A stretch of 64,000 nucleotides of DNA from Paramyrothecium sp. XJ0827 (GCA_020881915.1 JAJFPB010000001.1:4960001-5024000), one strand, 5' to 3'. Shown: positions 13,799 through 25,181, counted from the stretch's first letter. Numbers and translations are program-made. The notes: generated by a model not told the origin, from the letters alone.

Positions 13799-16256
13799 GC
13801 TGGTCGAAGACGCTGCTGCTGGAGGAAGTGGTATATCGTGATGGCAAATGTACGGCGGAGTATAGGCGGTGAATTTTTTCTTTTAGAAAAAAAAAGAGAG
13901 AGGTGGGCCTGGCTTGTCTTATCGATAAGGAAGAACCAGGGGACAGCCTCGAGGTAGATGCCCACCTGCTCGCCGCAGGGAAATACTTATGGCATCCGGG
14001 AAACCCCGCTATCATTAACCCCGCCAATGGAAAGGGAAGGGGACCTCAGTCAAATCTAGGCGACCCCGAGACGTCGGTTTAGCGGGAACTTTTTCGTGGG
14101 ATCTGGACGAGGGGAGCGACAGACACTGTGCCCAGTCAACGGCAGCAATCAAAATGAGCGAAAACCTTGAGGATCATAGAAGATTATTAGTAGGGATTTA
14201 TCAAGCCCTTGGAAGCTTAGTCTCATTACGACATGCTACTCAATCAATATTGATGTTGATTACCTACCATTTCATGTTTATAACACTGTTAAAACCCTTT
14301 TTTATCTTTTTCGTCCAAGAAGTACCTACCTTATTATTGAATTCATGATCAAGTTAAATTAATTCACTTTTTGCAGTAAGTAGCAGGCTTTTGCAGCGCG
14401 TTTGCCAGTTCAGTTGCTTAGTGAATACACTTCAAAAGCCCCCTTCCCTTCCCTTCTTTCTAGGTACTTTACCTTTCTGCAATGCTATCTCTTCTCCAGT
14501 GAGGGAAGCACCTATGGGGGAAACGACTCGGTGATACTAGCACATTTCTCGTGCATGCAGCTGAACGTTTAGGTCTACACGAAACATAACATACCTTAAA
14601 GCCTTCTCTGGAACTCCAGGCTGAAACAATATCCCCATCCTCTGATTGTTATTGAAATGTGACATCAGTTGTGGCAGGGATGAACCACCATGTTAGTCAG
14701 ACACTCACACGTAACTACACTTTGTGCTCGTCCGGAGCCAACATACCTGCCTTCATTTGCATTGTCGAGATCGGTGCCTCTCTCTCCGAGATCAAGAGTT
14801 AGGTAGCCAACCTTACCTCCCCTGCAGGATGTAGTCACGAAGAAAAACCCGCAAAACAACGATGCCCAAACCAAGGACATGCGGTGAACTTTTCGTAATG
14901 GGGGGACATCTTTACCATACAATTAGCAGGAAGACAGGAAGAGCTATGGCTTCCTGCCAGTTTACGCTCACATTTATGTCTAGCGCCTTACAATTGCTGG
15001 AATCAGAGACTGGTGTCTGCGTTCGCCGTTCGGGTTCATAGCACACTATCCATTGCCTGTCGCTCGAGATACCGGGAGTGACACACCAGAGTCAGTTGAG
15101 GGTAAATTGACCGCTCAAAGAGCTGTAGGTGATCCATGCGTTGGGCAACGAGGCCTCCCTAAGTTGGGAGCGACTGCCGTCGACTGTACTCATGCGCACG
15201 TGCTTCCACGTCCTTGAGGGCAGGTCTGGGTTTCATGATCATGGCATGTAAGCCCAGGTTAGGTGTGTTCCCATGTGAGCACAAGCTCGTACATCCAGGA
15301 AGGAGGTGCAATTGGGAGGGCGAGAAGCTTCGATGGTGAAGTTGGGCAAGAGTTCGAAGATAAATCCCCTGTTGATCACCGTTTATCCTTGGCTTTTCGC
15401 CTCCACTGTTCCAAAGCCTCCTGCTCCTGGGTTCCAGTTCCGGTGAACAAAGCCGTGGTGAGTTCCAGTCCAGACAATCTCGAGCTTACTCAGTCTAAGA
15501 CTCGCATTAGTCACTTTCGCAGCTCGCTCGAGGGGGCAACGCGTATTCAGAGTCCCCGTGCAGGCCACTTGCACATCCCCGAGGGCGGTGTTGCATGCCC
15601 ATGGTGTCTGCCGCGTTAGGTAAAGGTTTGGTAATGGCGCTGCGTCCGCCAATGTCGCCACCGCTCGCTCAGGCCCAGGGGTCGTTGTGCTCTGAAGTCG
15701 GTCAGAGATGCCGTTTCTGTCTTGATGCCTAATAGAGATAGACTGACGGATAGACGGTGCGAGACGAGGGTGGAGGTAGGCCGGACAATATAAGATGTGC
15801 AGAGTGCAGGATGCAGAGTGCAGGTCATTTCAAGCCACCTCTGCTGGCTAGCATATTAGAAAGTGCCGGGGTGCCTCAACGGAGCTTAGCTCGTAGGTAG
15901 TAGGTCGTTAGAGGTGCCTGTAGCTAGAGGCAGGTGGGCAGCCCGCCAAATCAGGCACTGTTTTGCCCCTCTGAGTGACATTGCAACCTTGATTGCCTGC
16001 TGACGCCCCTCCACGGCCAGGCAAGGGCGATTCCATCATCATCTTTCTCAACCTGCCTACCGTATACATTCATCCGTCCTGCTTCCTCAGCCACTTTTTT
16101 CCTTTTCTCGCATATTTTCGCCGTCTTTTTCCTTTCTCTTCTTCTTCTTTCTTCCTGATTTTCGCAACCGCCCTTTGACAAGCCGCATTCCCGGGACCTC
16201 ACCCCAGCCAACCTCTCCACTACGTCACTTTCCTTCTCTCCAAAACCTCCGCCAAC
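13799..16256. promoter_or_regulatory. Divergent intergenic region NOG1/DDI1
   Basis: No gene recognised in 2.5 kb. An AT-rich patch spans about 14150-14360. Scattered TACCTA/TACCTTA and AGGTA words occur near 14323-14336, 14461-14473 and 15893-15903, related to the motif family reported separately. The DDI1 leader (about 16050-16256) is strongly pyrimidine-rich. Open frames here are short and lack motifs. Confidence 0.55.
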
Positions 16257-17723
16257 ATGTAAGCTCCGAAGCTCGTTTGCTCCGCGGCTGGACGAGTTCC
16301 CGTTGGATGCTAACCCATGGTGAAAACCCACAGGCGCATCACGCTCAGCATATACAATCCCCAGGCGGCGGAGCAGGACACCCTGCTGACGCTCGAAATC
16401 TTTCCTGACATGACCTTGGGCACCCTCCGCGAGTCCGTACAAGCCGATACTAGCGTTCCGCCTACCTCGCAGCACATTTACCACAATGGCCGTCTTATCT
16501 CGGACGACACCAAGACAATGGAGCAGCTACAGATTGGTGACGGTGAAATGCTTGCGGTACATGTGAGGCACATGCAAGGTAGCACTGGCCTTCCCTCCCA
16601 ACCCCGCCGGCAGGAGACCCGTCGGCGGCAACCTGCGCAAGACCCAGAGGTCATCCGCCTCCAGATCCTCGGTGACCCTGCTCTCAGGCAGCAGCTCCAG
16701 CGACAAAACCCAGAGCTCGCGGCCGCAGTCGACGACCCTGCGCGGTTTAACCGCATGTTCCAGGATTCAATGGACCGCGAGCAACGTGAGCGCTTAGCGC
16801 GCCAGCAGGAGATTGAAAGGCTCAACGACGACCCTTTCAATATCGAGAACCAGAGGAAGATCGAAGAGATGATCCGCCAGGAGCGAGTTATGGAGAACCT
16901 ACAAAATGCCATGGAGCATAACCCCGAAGGTGCACACCCTACTTATAGACTACTGCCTTAAAGCCTTACACTGACTGAGTCTATAGTGTTCGGAAGGGTT
17001 CACATGCTCTATATCAACGTCGAAGTGAACCGCCACAAGTTTAGGGCCCTCGTGGACTCCGGCGCCCAGGCAACGATCATGAGTCCGTCGTGCGCCGAAG
17101 CGTGTGGGATCATGCGCCTGGTTGACACCAGGTACGCTGGTATCGCCAAAGGTGTGGGCACAGCCAACATCCTAGGTCGCGTTCACTCAGCCCAGATCAA
17201 GGTGGGGAACTTATTCCTGCCATGCAGCTTCACTGTCATGGAGGGAAAGTCGGTTGACCTGATTCTGGGATTGGACATGCTCAAGAGATATCAGGCAAGC
17301 ATCGACTTGGCCAAGGACAAGCTGATTATCCAAGGAGAGGAGATTCCCTTCCTTGGAGAGGCTGATATACCAAAAGAAGAAGAGGAAGCAGCTGCGGAAG
17401 AGCCGACAATACCGGGTCCGTCTGGCACACAGATTGGACAACGGTCGGGAGCTGTTCTGCCAGCTGATACACCGCAGCAGTCTCAAGGGCAGCCATCCCA
17501 ATCTACACCTGCTGTTTCCTCACCTGCGCCGCCACGTGCAGCTTCTGGAACTGGAGCCAGCCCTGCAACTGCCCCAGTCCAGGCCTCGGCTCCCAGTGTG
17601 ACTGTCTCGCCACAGCATGTGGAAAGCCTGATGTCAATGGGTGCCACAAGGGAGCAAGCTATCCAAGCGCTTCAAGCGGCCGAGGACAACGTCGAAGTGG
17701 CAGCTGGACTGATCTTCTTCTGA
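16257..17723 (+). CDS. DDI1: DNA damage-inducible protein 1 (UBL-RVP-UBA shuttle protease)
   Basis: Proteasome shuttle with a retroviral-protease-like fold. Exons: 16257-16258 (only AT), 16334-16929, 16987-17723, giving 444 residues. Domains: ubiquitin-like residues 1-75; helical linker about 120-195; aspartic protease about 200-330 with catalytic DSG (Asp near 223) followed by AQATIMS; Pro/Ser/Ala-rich linker; UBA at the last 40 residues (MGATREQAIQAL). It acts in cytosol and nucleus on ubiquitinated substrates and, in yeast, in SNARE turnover and DNA damage responses. The start codon is split by the first intron (AT|G), giving MRITLSIY, which fits the family start. If that intron were retained, an in-frame ATG at 16317 would give a six-residue different N-terminus. 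Converges with RRP8. Confidence 0.95.
16259..16333 (+). other. Intron splitting the DDI1 start codon
   Basis: Donor GTAAGC begins at the G of an ATG (16257-16259). A GCTAAC branch site lies at 16309-16314, and acceptor CCACAG ends at 16333. Splicing joins AT to G and restores ATG CGC ATC ACG, the conserved DDI1 N-terminus. Without splicing, the upstream ATG is followed at once by TAA (ATGTAA), so translation from it depends on intron removal. Confidence 0.85.
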
Positions 17724-18007
17724 TATAAAGAGGAGGAAAACGTGCCGCGGTGGACGGCGTCGGATTGATAATGCTTTGTAATGACAAGATTCTACGGTCA
17801 AAACTAGAGGCTTAACCAGTAGGACGGCAGGGATAATAATCTAGACAAGAACCGTTACAAGTGAGCAAAGAAAATAATTATGTGTGCTACTGCTCGTACC
17901 ATATCTAAAGCCACGGTTTCAGTGCATATACGTGTGAACGATGGTGTGCGTAAGTAGCTCTTGTGTCTGGAAGTTCAGCCATACTTCTATCAGCTATCAC
18001 ATAATAA

Positions 18008-19522
18008 TCAACGGATTTTGTAAACACATGGCTTGAGTATCGAGGCCTCGTTCGCATCCGCCTCCTCCTCATCCTCAAGCTCGTTGGCTCTCCGACCAAA
18101 TCCCTTTTTTCCTTTGCCCGCTGCATCCTGCGGCTTGGCATCCTTACCCTTGGTTGGGCTAGCTGCTTTCATGAAGTGCATCTTCACGAACATCTTGTTG
18201 GAGAGATCGACGGCCGTCCCACGCTCGCCCTGCAGGACGAAGCCCCTTTTGTTCAGCGCTTCCACGAAGGCTGAGACATCCGTCTCACGGCGGCGGTCGT
18301 CCAGACCATCAACCTCCACGGCTAGATCCTCTTCGATGGCTTCTTGCTTCCCAGTGTCATTACGGTCCTTGGAGCCCTTTCCGGCCTTTTTGCGATTGCC
18401 GACACTGTGGACGACACGAGCGTTCTTGCCCCTGACGGGGCCGAAGCGGCTCTTGATCTCCGCAATCCACAACTCGCCCTTCCAGTGAAGAATGCGATAT
18501 GCCTCCTCGATAAAGTCTATCCAGTTTGTGCCCATGAGCGCCAAGCAGAAGACAGCTACATTGACGGAGCCATCCTCCAGTGGCAGGTTCGCGATGTCTG
18601 CCTTTGTGACAAGGGGACTGGGACTCTGGAGGTCAAAGCTCTTGACCTCAACGCGCAGCTTTGCTTGGTCGCTTTGCATTGACTCGGCAAGCCGCGCATC
18701 GCCGCAGCCCAGGTCTGCTATGGTGCAGGTACCTGCGGTCCTAGGCAGCGGAGTCTTGGACAGCTCGGACGGGGCCGAAGCGCCCGGGCGGCCTCGTCCT
18801 GGCGTCTTGATTCTGCCCCGGTCTCGGATATCCTGCAGGAAGCTGTCGACCGGATTTTCCGGCCACACCTTGACCTGGCGGCGGAAGCCTTCGTGATATT
18901 CATCAAACATCTCGGGCGACTCGTCAAACAGATTGAACGCCTCCTCCGATGGTCGCGTGTACAGCGTTTCATTTAGGTGGCGGAAGCGCGCGGAAATGAG
19001 CTTTTCTCGCATAGAGGCCTGAAGCGGCGTCAACTTTGGAGGAGCCGGCGCCTTAGCGACAGCAGATGGCTTCGATGCCGACGAGGGTGATTTTGAGGCG
19101 TTGTCGGCAGCGGGAGTTTTTTGTGCGATTTTACCGCCATCGCTCGTTCCCTTCTCCTTTTGCTTCTCGAGTTTGCCCTTTTTGCCCTTCTTATCACCCT
19201 CGCGCTTGTCCTTCTCTGACGGAGTTTGCGCTGCTGCGGTGGGCTCGGGATTGGCCTGCTGCTTTTCGCCCTTGCGATCCTTTGCTTGTGCTCCCTCGCC
19301 CGCTGACTTCTTCTGGCGCTTTCCAGGCTGAGCGTCTTTGGGGCTATCGCTCTTCTTTCCCTCGACAACGGAGCCCCAAAGATCGGCAACGTTGGAGGAC
19401 GTAACCTCAGTGGGCGCGGGTCGGCCAGGCCTCTTTCGCTTTTTACTGGGCCCGCTGCTGGCACCAGCCTGCTCTGTCTTGAGCTTGTCAGCCGACAAGG
19501 ACCAGCCGGGAACAGCAAACAT
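18008..19522 (-). CDS. RRP8: Ribosomal RNA-processing protein 8 (25S rRNA m1A methyltransferase)
   Basis: Nucleolar SAM-dependent methyltransferase; yeast Rrp8 makes N1-methyladenosine in 25S rRNA helix 25.1 and aids pre-rRNA cleavage. One uninterrupted frame of 504 codons. Residues 1-165 are a Lys/Ala/Ser-rich, low-complexity basic tail suited to nucleolar localisation. The Rrp8 domain begins near residue 165 (LTPLQASMREKL) with family motifs NPVDSFLQDIRDR (about 223-235), SAM-binding ADLGCGD (269-275), and CLALMGTNW followed by the IAEIKSRF strand. The C-terminus is basic and then acidic. The N-terminal MFAVPGWSLSA is the usual fungal start. A GATAA tandem lies about 100 bp upstream. A second nucleolar rRNA-maturation gene (NOG1) lies in the same block, with no evidence of co-regulation. 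Confidence 0.95.
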   Translation of the reverse strand: MFAVPGWSLSADKLKTEQAGASSGPSKKRKRPGRPAPTEVTSSNVADLWGSVVEGKKSDSPKDAQPGKRQKKSAGEGAQAKDRKGEKQQANPEPTAAAQTPSEKDKREGDKKGKKGKLEKQKEKGTSDGGKIAQKTPAADNASKSPSSASKPSAVAKAPAPPKLTPLQASMREKLISARFRHLNETLYTRPSEEAFNLFDESPEMFDEYHEGFRRQVKVWPENPVDSFLQDIRDRGRIKTPGRGRPGASAPSELSKTPLPRTAGTCTIADLGCGDARLAESMQSDQAKLRVEVKSFDLQSPSPLVTKADIANLPLEDGSVNVAVFCLALMGTNWIDFIEEAYRILHWKGELWIAEIKSRFGPVRGKNARVVHSVGNRKKAGKGSKDRNDTGKQEAIEEDLAVEVDGLDDRRRETDVSAFVEALNKRGFVLQGERGTAVDLSNKMFVKMHFMKAASPTKGKDAKPQDAAGKGKKGFGRRANELEDEEEADANEASILKPCVYKIR

Positions 19523-20125
19523 CTTGGATCTGCTGTGTCTGGGCTGTCGTTATTGCGGTACAAAGGTTTTGCTTGGGTTGCTCAAGCGTCGAAATTCCGT
19601 CGTCCTCGCGAGTGAAGCAATATTTTTATCTTATCTTATCTTATCGTCTAGAACGGTTGATGAGCGGCAATCCACCTGGTAGCATAAATCTTGCAAATGA
19701 TTGGCTGACTCATCGCTACTCCAACCTCAACGTACTCGGCCAGACGAAGAAAGCTATAATGCCTTACATACATTATAAAAAACATTCAGTATTGTGTGTT
19801 GATAATTGATTTAGTCGAAACGCAAGGCCTCTTAAAGATCCGTGGTCAGGCTCCAATTTTCAACCTCTATTCTCATCAAGTCCTGCAATCCCAACGTCCT
19901 TCTATGCTTGAATATTTTTTATAAATTATTAACAGAAAATCGACATGTGACTTACAAGTTTCCCCAAACCGGCTTCCAGTAACATTTTCCTGTCAACGAC
20001 TCAACGTCAAATCGATATGCCAAGACCTGAAAGTTCTCAGACCTTCGAACAATAACCAAAACTTTGTTGGAAGACTAGCTTCACGTCCTCGGCTTGTGTA
20101 TGGCAAACCGGTGGCTGTCAACGCA
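19523..20125. other. RRP8 upstream region and left flank of copia insertion
   Basis: Holds the RRP8 promoter side. Bases 20100-20130 form an ATG-initiated frame that runs into the retrotransposon target site and would continue at 25340-25530 in the uninterrupted locus. No other coding signal seen. Confidence 0.5.
19626..19645 (-). promoter_or_regulatory. Four tandem GATAA motifs upstream of RRP8
   Basis: The plus strand reads TTATC four times in tandem, so in the RRP8 direction it is four GATAA words spaced 5 bp, 104-123 bp before the ATG. GATAA/GATAAG is the core for fungal GATA-type zinc-finger factors (AreA, SreA, NreB families). Function is inferred from motif only; a simple repeat is the alternative. 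Confidence 0.4.
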
Positions 20126-20130
20126 TGGCT

Positions 20131-20271
20131 TGTTAAAATGAGCATATTATATTGATTAAAGAAGAAGAAAGGCTAGCGCTAACCAGCGGAAGCTATAGAC
20201 AAGACATCCACATCCCAGCCACCAATGGATCGGAATAGCCATTGATCCGTCAAAAACAACGGATCTCAACA
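20131..20271 (-). repeat. 3' LTR of copia element (141 bp)
   Basis: Starts TGTTAAAATG and ends CTCAACA on the plus strand, with TG...CA ends in both orientations. Base-by-base comparison with 25194-25334 shows no difference over 141 positions. This is a very short LTR for the class. Confidence 0.97.
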
Positions 20272-20280
20272 CTCCCACTC
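20272..20280 (-). other. Polypurine tract of copia element
   Basis: Sense-strand GAGTGGGAG directly abuts the 3' LTR. Purine-rich apart from one T, as expected for plus-strand priming in copia elements. Confidence 0.75.
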
Positions 20281-21012
20281 GAGCCATTGGTGCGAGATGT
20301 TTCTGCGTAACAGAGTGTGGCCTCATTAAAACCTCAAAAACACCTTCGTGGGTGAAAAACAGGAAAGAGCTTCTATTACCACACCTGCGTTGGATTGCTC
20401 GGTCACTGGGGCCTTAGCACCCCAGATCCTCCAGATTATTTGATGTTTGATGTTTGAATGAAGCCTTGGATTCTTCGATCACTGGAGCCTTAACACCCCA
20501 GATCTCCCACTTCATCGCAGGTCTATATTTTTCCAAAATAAATATAGAGGACATTAATATTGTCATTTGTTGGTATTTTCGACTACGATCGTCGAGGTAT
20601 TTTGATTTCTTTGGCCGGATCCGATTGAGCAGGTTCCGTTGCATGTCTTGTAGGACTGTGGTTATTAAGGCTGAGGAAGCCAATCCAGCAGCGTTTGCTG
20701 TGTTTGTAGTTTTGTAGTTTTGTATCTCGATCGTGTTCGTTTGCCATGGGATTCTTTCCAATTGGCTCTTGTGTGGTACGTTCCTGAATGAAATGGCTCT
20801 GGTATGTACGTAATGAGCGCTCAGATACAGCTGAAGCTGTTGTAGGTTTGTTGTAGGAAGCCGAAGGGTTCCGAACCGAGGACTTGTGGGTCACTTGGAG
20901 GCTCGATGATTGGGATAGACTGTTGGGCTCCCATTTTCTCCCACTTGGGGCATGATGGAAAGGGTAAAAGGCCGTATGAATTTGATATAATAGACTTTCG
21001 GCGCCGGGAGTG

Positions 21013-23442
21013 TCAGTTGGCTAGGTGTTCCCGGTCACCACCTTTTCTCATGACCCATATTTGCGTGACCAACAGTGAATCATGGATTGAGAGGCCCAGC
21101 GCGTTGCGAAACACGATAAAACGGTCTTTTGGAACGGGTTTCGTAAGTCCATCTGCAATTTGTTGCTCGGTTGGGACATATTGGAGCTCAACGTCTCCAT
21201 CCGAGACTCGTTCTCGAACGTAATGCCATTGAAGGTCAATGTGCTTAGTCCTGGCGTGGAACAGTGGATTCTTGGCCATTGCAATTGCCCCTTGATTGTC
21301 CCCGTAGAGGATAGTTGTTTGAAGGTCTCCATGTTTGTATTGGGCCAGAAGTTCGCGCAGCAACCCTCGTAGCCAGATCGCTTCTTTGGTGCATTGTGTT
21401 TGCCCCATGTATTCCGCTTCGCAGGATGATAGTGCGACCGTTGGTTGTCGTTTGGAGCTCCAACTGATGGCGCCTGTACCGACATTGAAGACATAACCAG
21501 CCGTTGACCGTCTGGTGTCGTGGTCGCCAGCCCAGTCTGAGTCGGTGTACCCAACTAACGGTCTGAGTGGTCCGCTGAAAACGAGTTCCAAGTCGATCGT
21601 TCCTCGTAAGTACCTCATGATGCGCTTGACGGCTTGGACGTGCTCGTTGGTTGGGTTTCCCAGATATCGGCTGCAGAGAGAGACGGCAAATGCGATGTCT
21701 GGGCGAGTGCCAAGCATGGCGTACATAAGTGAACCAATTGCCTTTGCGTACCATAGTTTCGTCGTTTCAGACGCTTTGTATTCGTCTGGGACAGGTTGGA
21801 ATTTAGACGTGCTTAGGGGAGTTGTGACTGGCTTGCTCTCCCACATGTCAAATTCCCGTAGGACCTTCTCGACATATGCTCGTTGGGAGAGGAAGATGGC
21901 CTTGTTGCGTCTGTCTCTCCGAACGGACATTCCCAGATAGTACTGACACGGACCAAGATCAGTCATTTCGAATTTCTTGCTCAAGGCGGCTTTGATTTGG
22001 CGGATTTCTTCCTTATCGGGACCAGCGATTAGGAGATCATCCACGTAGACGGCGATGTAGGTTGTGCCACGGATGAAAACGCCAACATCGGCGTTGAGTG
22101 GTTTGAAGCCGAGGGTTTCAGAAAATCAGATAATGTCTGGTACCAGATTCGGGGAGATTGTTTAAGACCGTAGAGAGCCTTCCGCAGTCGGAAGACTTTG
22201 CCTGATTTGTCGTCGAAGCCCTGTGGCTGAGTGACGTAGATTTCTTCTTTAACACCACCGTAAAGGAAGGCAGTTTTGACATCCATTTGTTCTAGTTCAA
22301 GGTCCAGGGCCGCAGCGATAGCGAAGATCATTTTATAGCTCATCGGCTTGACCACGGAGGCAAACGTCTCGTGGTAGTCGATTCCCTCTTTTGTTCGAAG
22401 CCTCTGACAACGAAGCGAGCTTTGAATCTGGTAATCTCGCCATCCTTTCCTCGCTTGAGCTTATATACCCATTTGCCCTTGAGAGTATGTTTTCCTGGAG
22501 GTAGGTTGACTGGTATGAAGGTGCCGTTTCTCGTTAAGGAGTCGATTTCGTCAATCATGGCATGCATCCATTGTTCGCTATGAGGCGAATTCATTGCTTC
22601 GGCAAAGGTTTCGGGTTCGGTCGGTTCGAGGTTGTTGGCGATCATGGCCAGATGAATGGCAATCATGGTGAAACGCCATTGGTTTTGTTGAGCTTCTGGG
22701 TCTTGTTGAGCTAGGACTGTGTGTCTCGATGGCATTTGTCCTCGGGTTTCCCGTACTGGAAAGCGTAGTTCGGAATGACGGTCGGTTGATTCCATTGGGA
22801 CTTGGTGTTCATTGATTACACCGTCGGGGCTTTGTGTTCTTTCTGGAGTCCCCAGTTCCACATGGAAGCTCGGCTCGTCTTGGTTCGGTAGATAGGATTG
22901 GTTGAGGGCTGCCTGTATCTCTTCGTCTGTTCTGATGTTTTCGGTTAGGGGTATAGTTGGAAGAGATGGTGTGAGATCCATCCGTTTTGCGTTGGGTTCG
23001 TCAGTTGGTTGCTCGGATGCAATTCGTTTTCTCGGCAGGGATTCCTCATCGAACACGACGTTATTCGCAAAGAATATTCTTCCATCATCGTCGACTAAGA
23101 CGTAGTTTGTGCTCCTTGATAGCCGAGGAGTCGGCAGGGGATTGTCTTGTCGTCCATCTTCTTCCGTTTGGCTGAAGGCATTTTTGCAAAGCCTCGGCTG
23201 CCGATAACTCGGAGATGGGAGAGGTCCGGCACTTCCTTGTGCCATGCTTCATAAGGTGTGATTTGACGACCCGAGGCTGGTGAGAGGTTTCGTATATATG
23301 CCATGGATTTGAGGACGTATGGCCAGAATTTCTTTTCCAGTCCTGAATGGATGAGAGTCGTTGTGAGTTTCTCGAGTAGGACACGGTTTGCTACTTCGGC
23401 CACCCCGTTTTGTTCGTGCTGTTCGGTAGCAGAGAAGATCAT
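21013..23442 (-). pseudogene. Broken copia pol: integrase C-part, RT, RNase H
   Basis: Four frame segments in sense order: 23442 to about 23117 (integrase from the HEQNGVAE motif, holding the third catalytic acid of DD35E, onward), about 23115-22389 (linker and RT start), about 22387-22117 (RT with QMDVKTAFLYG and YGLKQSPRIW), and about 22115-21013 (RT palm YVDD, then RNase H with TDSDWAGD, SSCEAEYMG and TKHID). Each junction needs a one-base insertion to restore frame. Protease (D[ST]G), the integrase zinc-binding HHCC domain and the first two catalytic Asp are absent, not merely mutated. It cannot make a working Gag-Pol polyprotein as read. Sequencing error at short homopolymers is an alternative for the frameshifts but not for the missing block. 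Confidence 0.92.
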
Positions 23443-23447
23443 CTCAA

Positions 23448-24335
23448 TTATCTTGTTTTCGCAGTAGAGAGTGATTGTATCAGCTTGGTTTTCTCCCGTT
23501 CACTCCGAAGTGCTCGTTTTCTCCTGAACTCCTCAAGAAGATCGGGGTGTAAGCCAAAACATCCGGCCTTGTTGTGACCTGGTTTGTTGCAGTGGTCGCA
23601 TGTTTGAGTCACTCGGTCTTTGCGAAGACCACGTGTTCCAGCCAGCAGAGCTGTTTGTTGTATCTTGGTCTTTTCTCGTTGTTGAATGTTCATCTCCTCT
23701 TGCTCTGCTGCGGCAAGGGCGATTTCGAATGTGACGGCAGGTTTGGTTACTTCTCCGTTGGAGCCTCTTTCGGGCAGCAAGTTGTGGTTTTGGTAGAAAG
23801 CAGTGAGGAACACTTCGTATTCGGGGCCAAGTCCGGTTAGGAACTTATTGATGAATTGAGGCGTGCCGATTTTGCATGTCTCGTCTAGTTGCAAGAGTTC
23901 AGATTGAGCTTCTCGCAGCCGTTCCGCGAAGTTCATGACTCCCGAGCATTGGTCTAGGGTGAGGCTGTTGTATCGTCGATCGAGTTCTTGGAAAACCGCG
24001 CTTCCCTTTGGTTTGAAGCGCTTCTCAAGCTCACTGAACATCTCCGTGACGGTCTCCTTGTCCTTTACCTGCTCCCTGGCGTTGTATCCAAGTCGATTGA
24101 GGACGGCTCCGCACGCGCGTTCCTGCTTGGAGAGCCAGTTGTCGATCTTTTCAACGGTCGCGGCGCTGGTGCCGGTGGGTTTGTCCTTGTTTCGTTTGAA
24201 CAAGTCTCCATAACCCGACATCGTGAGATGATCCTTCATTTCTCGGCTCCAGTTGATCCATCCCGCTGTTGATTCTAGCTTCGGGATGTTGGCTAGGTTG
24301 CCAAGTGTTCCTGTCGATTCCTTCGAGGCCGACAT
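23448..24335 (-). CDS. Copia Gag-like capsid/nucleocapsid protein
   Basis: Open frame of 295 codons. Residues about 20-190 match the Ty1/copia gag (UBN2/retrotran_gag) pattern: GWINWSREMKDHL near the N-terminus, then LNRLGYNAREQVKDKETVTEMFSEL-type helices (only parts quoted). A CCHC zinc knuckle follows near residue 245 (CDHCNKPGHNKAGC, spacing C-x2-C-x4-H-x4-C), then a Lys/Arg tail. It forms virus-like particles and packages element RNA in working relatives. The frame is intact and could still be made. Its stop lies 6 bases before the integrase remnant in another frame, which marks the deletion junction. Confidence 0.88.
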   Translation of the reverse strand: MSASKESTGTLGNLANIPKLESTAGWINWSREMKDHLTMSGYGDLFKRNKDKPTGTSAATVEKIDNWLSKQERACGAVLNRLGYNAREQVKDKETVTEMFSELEKRFKPKGSAVFQELDRRYNSLTLDQCSGVMNFAERLREAQSELLQLDETCKIGTPQFINKFLTGLGPEYEVFLTAFYQNHNLLPERGSNGEVTKPAVTFEIALAAAEQEEMNIQQREKTKIQQTALLAGTRGLRKDRVTQTCDHCNKPGHNKAGCFGLHPDLLEEFRRKRALRSEREKTKLIQSLSTAKTR

Positions 24336-25181
24336 GCTTGAGGATGGATTCCTTGATGGCTGGACGAGAGAAGGCGTGGGACGAGTGAAGGGCAGGTTCA
24401 GGTGAATCTTCCTCTTCAGCCTAGCGATGTCCCTTGCGAGCGCGAGGCTGGAATGCTCGTTGTTGTCGATGGTATCGGTAACGGATGAGTCGGAGCTCCC
24501 ATTGGCTGTAACGTGGGTTTCTCCTGGTTCTGATGAGGCAATTGAGGTAACTTCAAGGCCCCAAATGTTGGTTGAACTTGCGTCTGAAAGCGAGTCGTCG
24601 GTGTCGGAGTGGGTTGCCCAGGACTCAAAACTTAGAAGGGAACCACTCGGAGATACAAGGCCTCAGAGGTCCTTTTCTAAGCGATGTGGAATCAACTAGA
24701 ATAGCTGCTTTATCAGCCTGTAGCGATAGGTGGGGATATTCCTGTGGCAAATTCCTTCCTTTCCAGCAGCTTCCAATAGGTTCCTTTTTGCCACATATTC
24801 AACAAGATTAAACAACAGCATCCAGCAACAGAACATCCGTCAAGGTCAGCGACGACACGATGAGAAAAAATGTTGCTTGTGGAGGAAACAAAGGAAGCTC
24901 GGTTTCAAGAGGGGTCGAGCTCTTAAATTATAGTCGTGTGAAGCCATCGTGAGGTCGAGTCTATGGCGAAAGTTTTGCGCAAGGATTTTAATCGAGAGGC
25001 TGGTGACGGGTGAGGCCGGGAAGTGTGCAAAACCCAGTGTTTGATTCCTAAATCACTATTCGGTTAAAATTTCGGGTAAGGTGTGGTGAGTATCTTTGTC
25101 GCAGTGGAAGGAGGCGATTAGACCTCGAGTTATAGTGGAAATCATGATTAGGAGGATACTCAGCTGTATGGTGGCTTTTCC

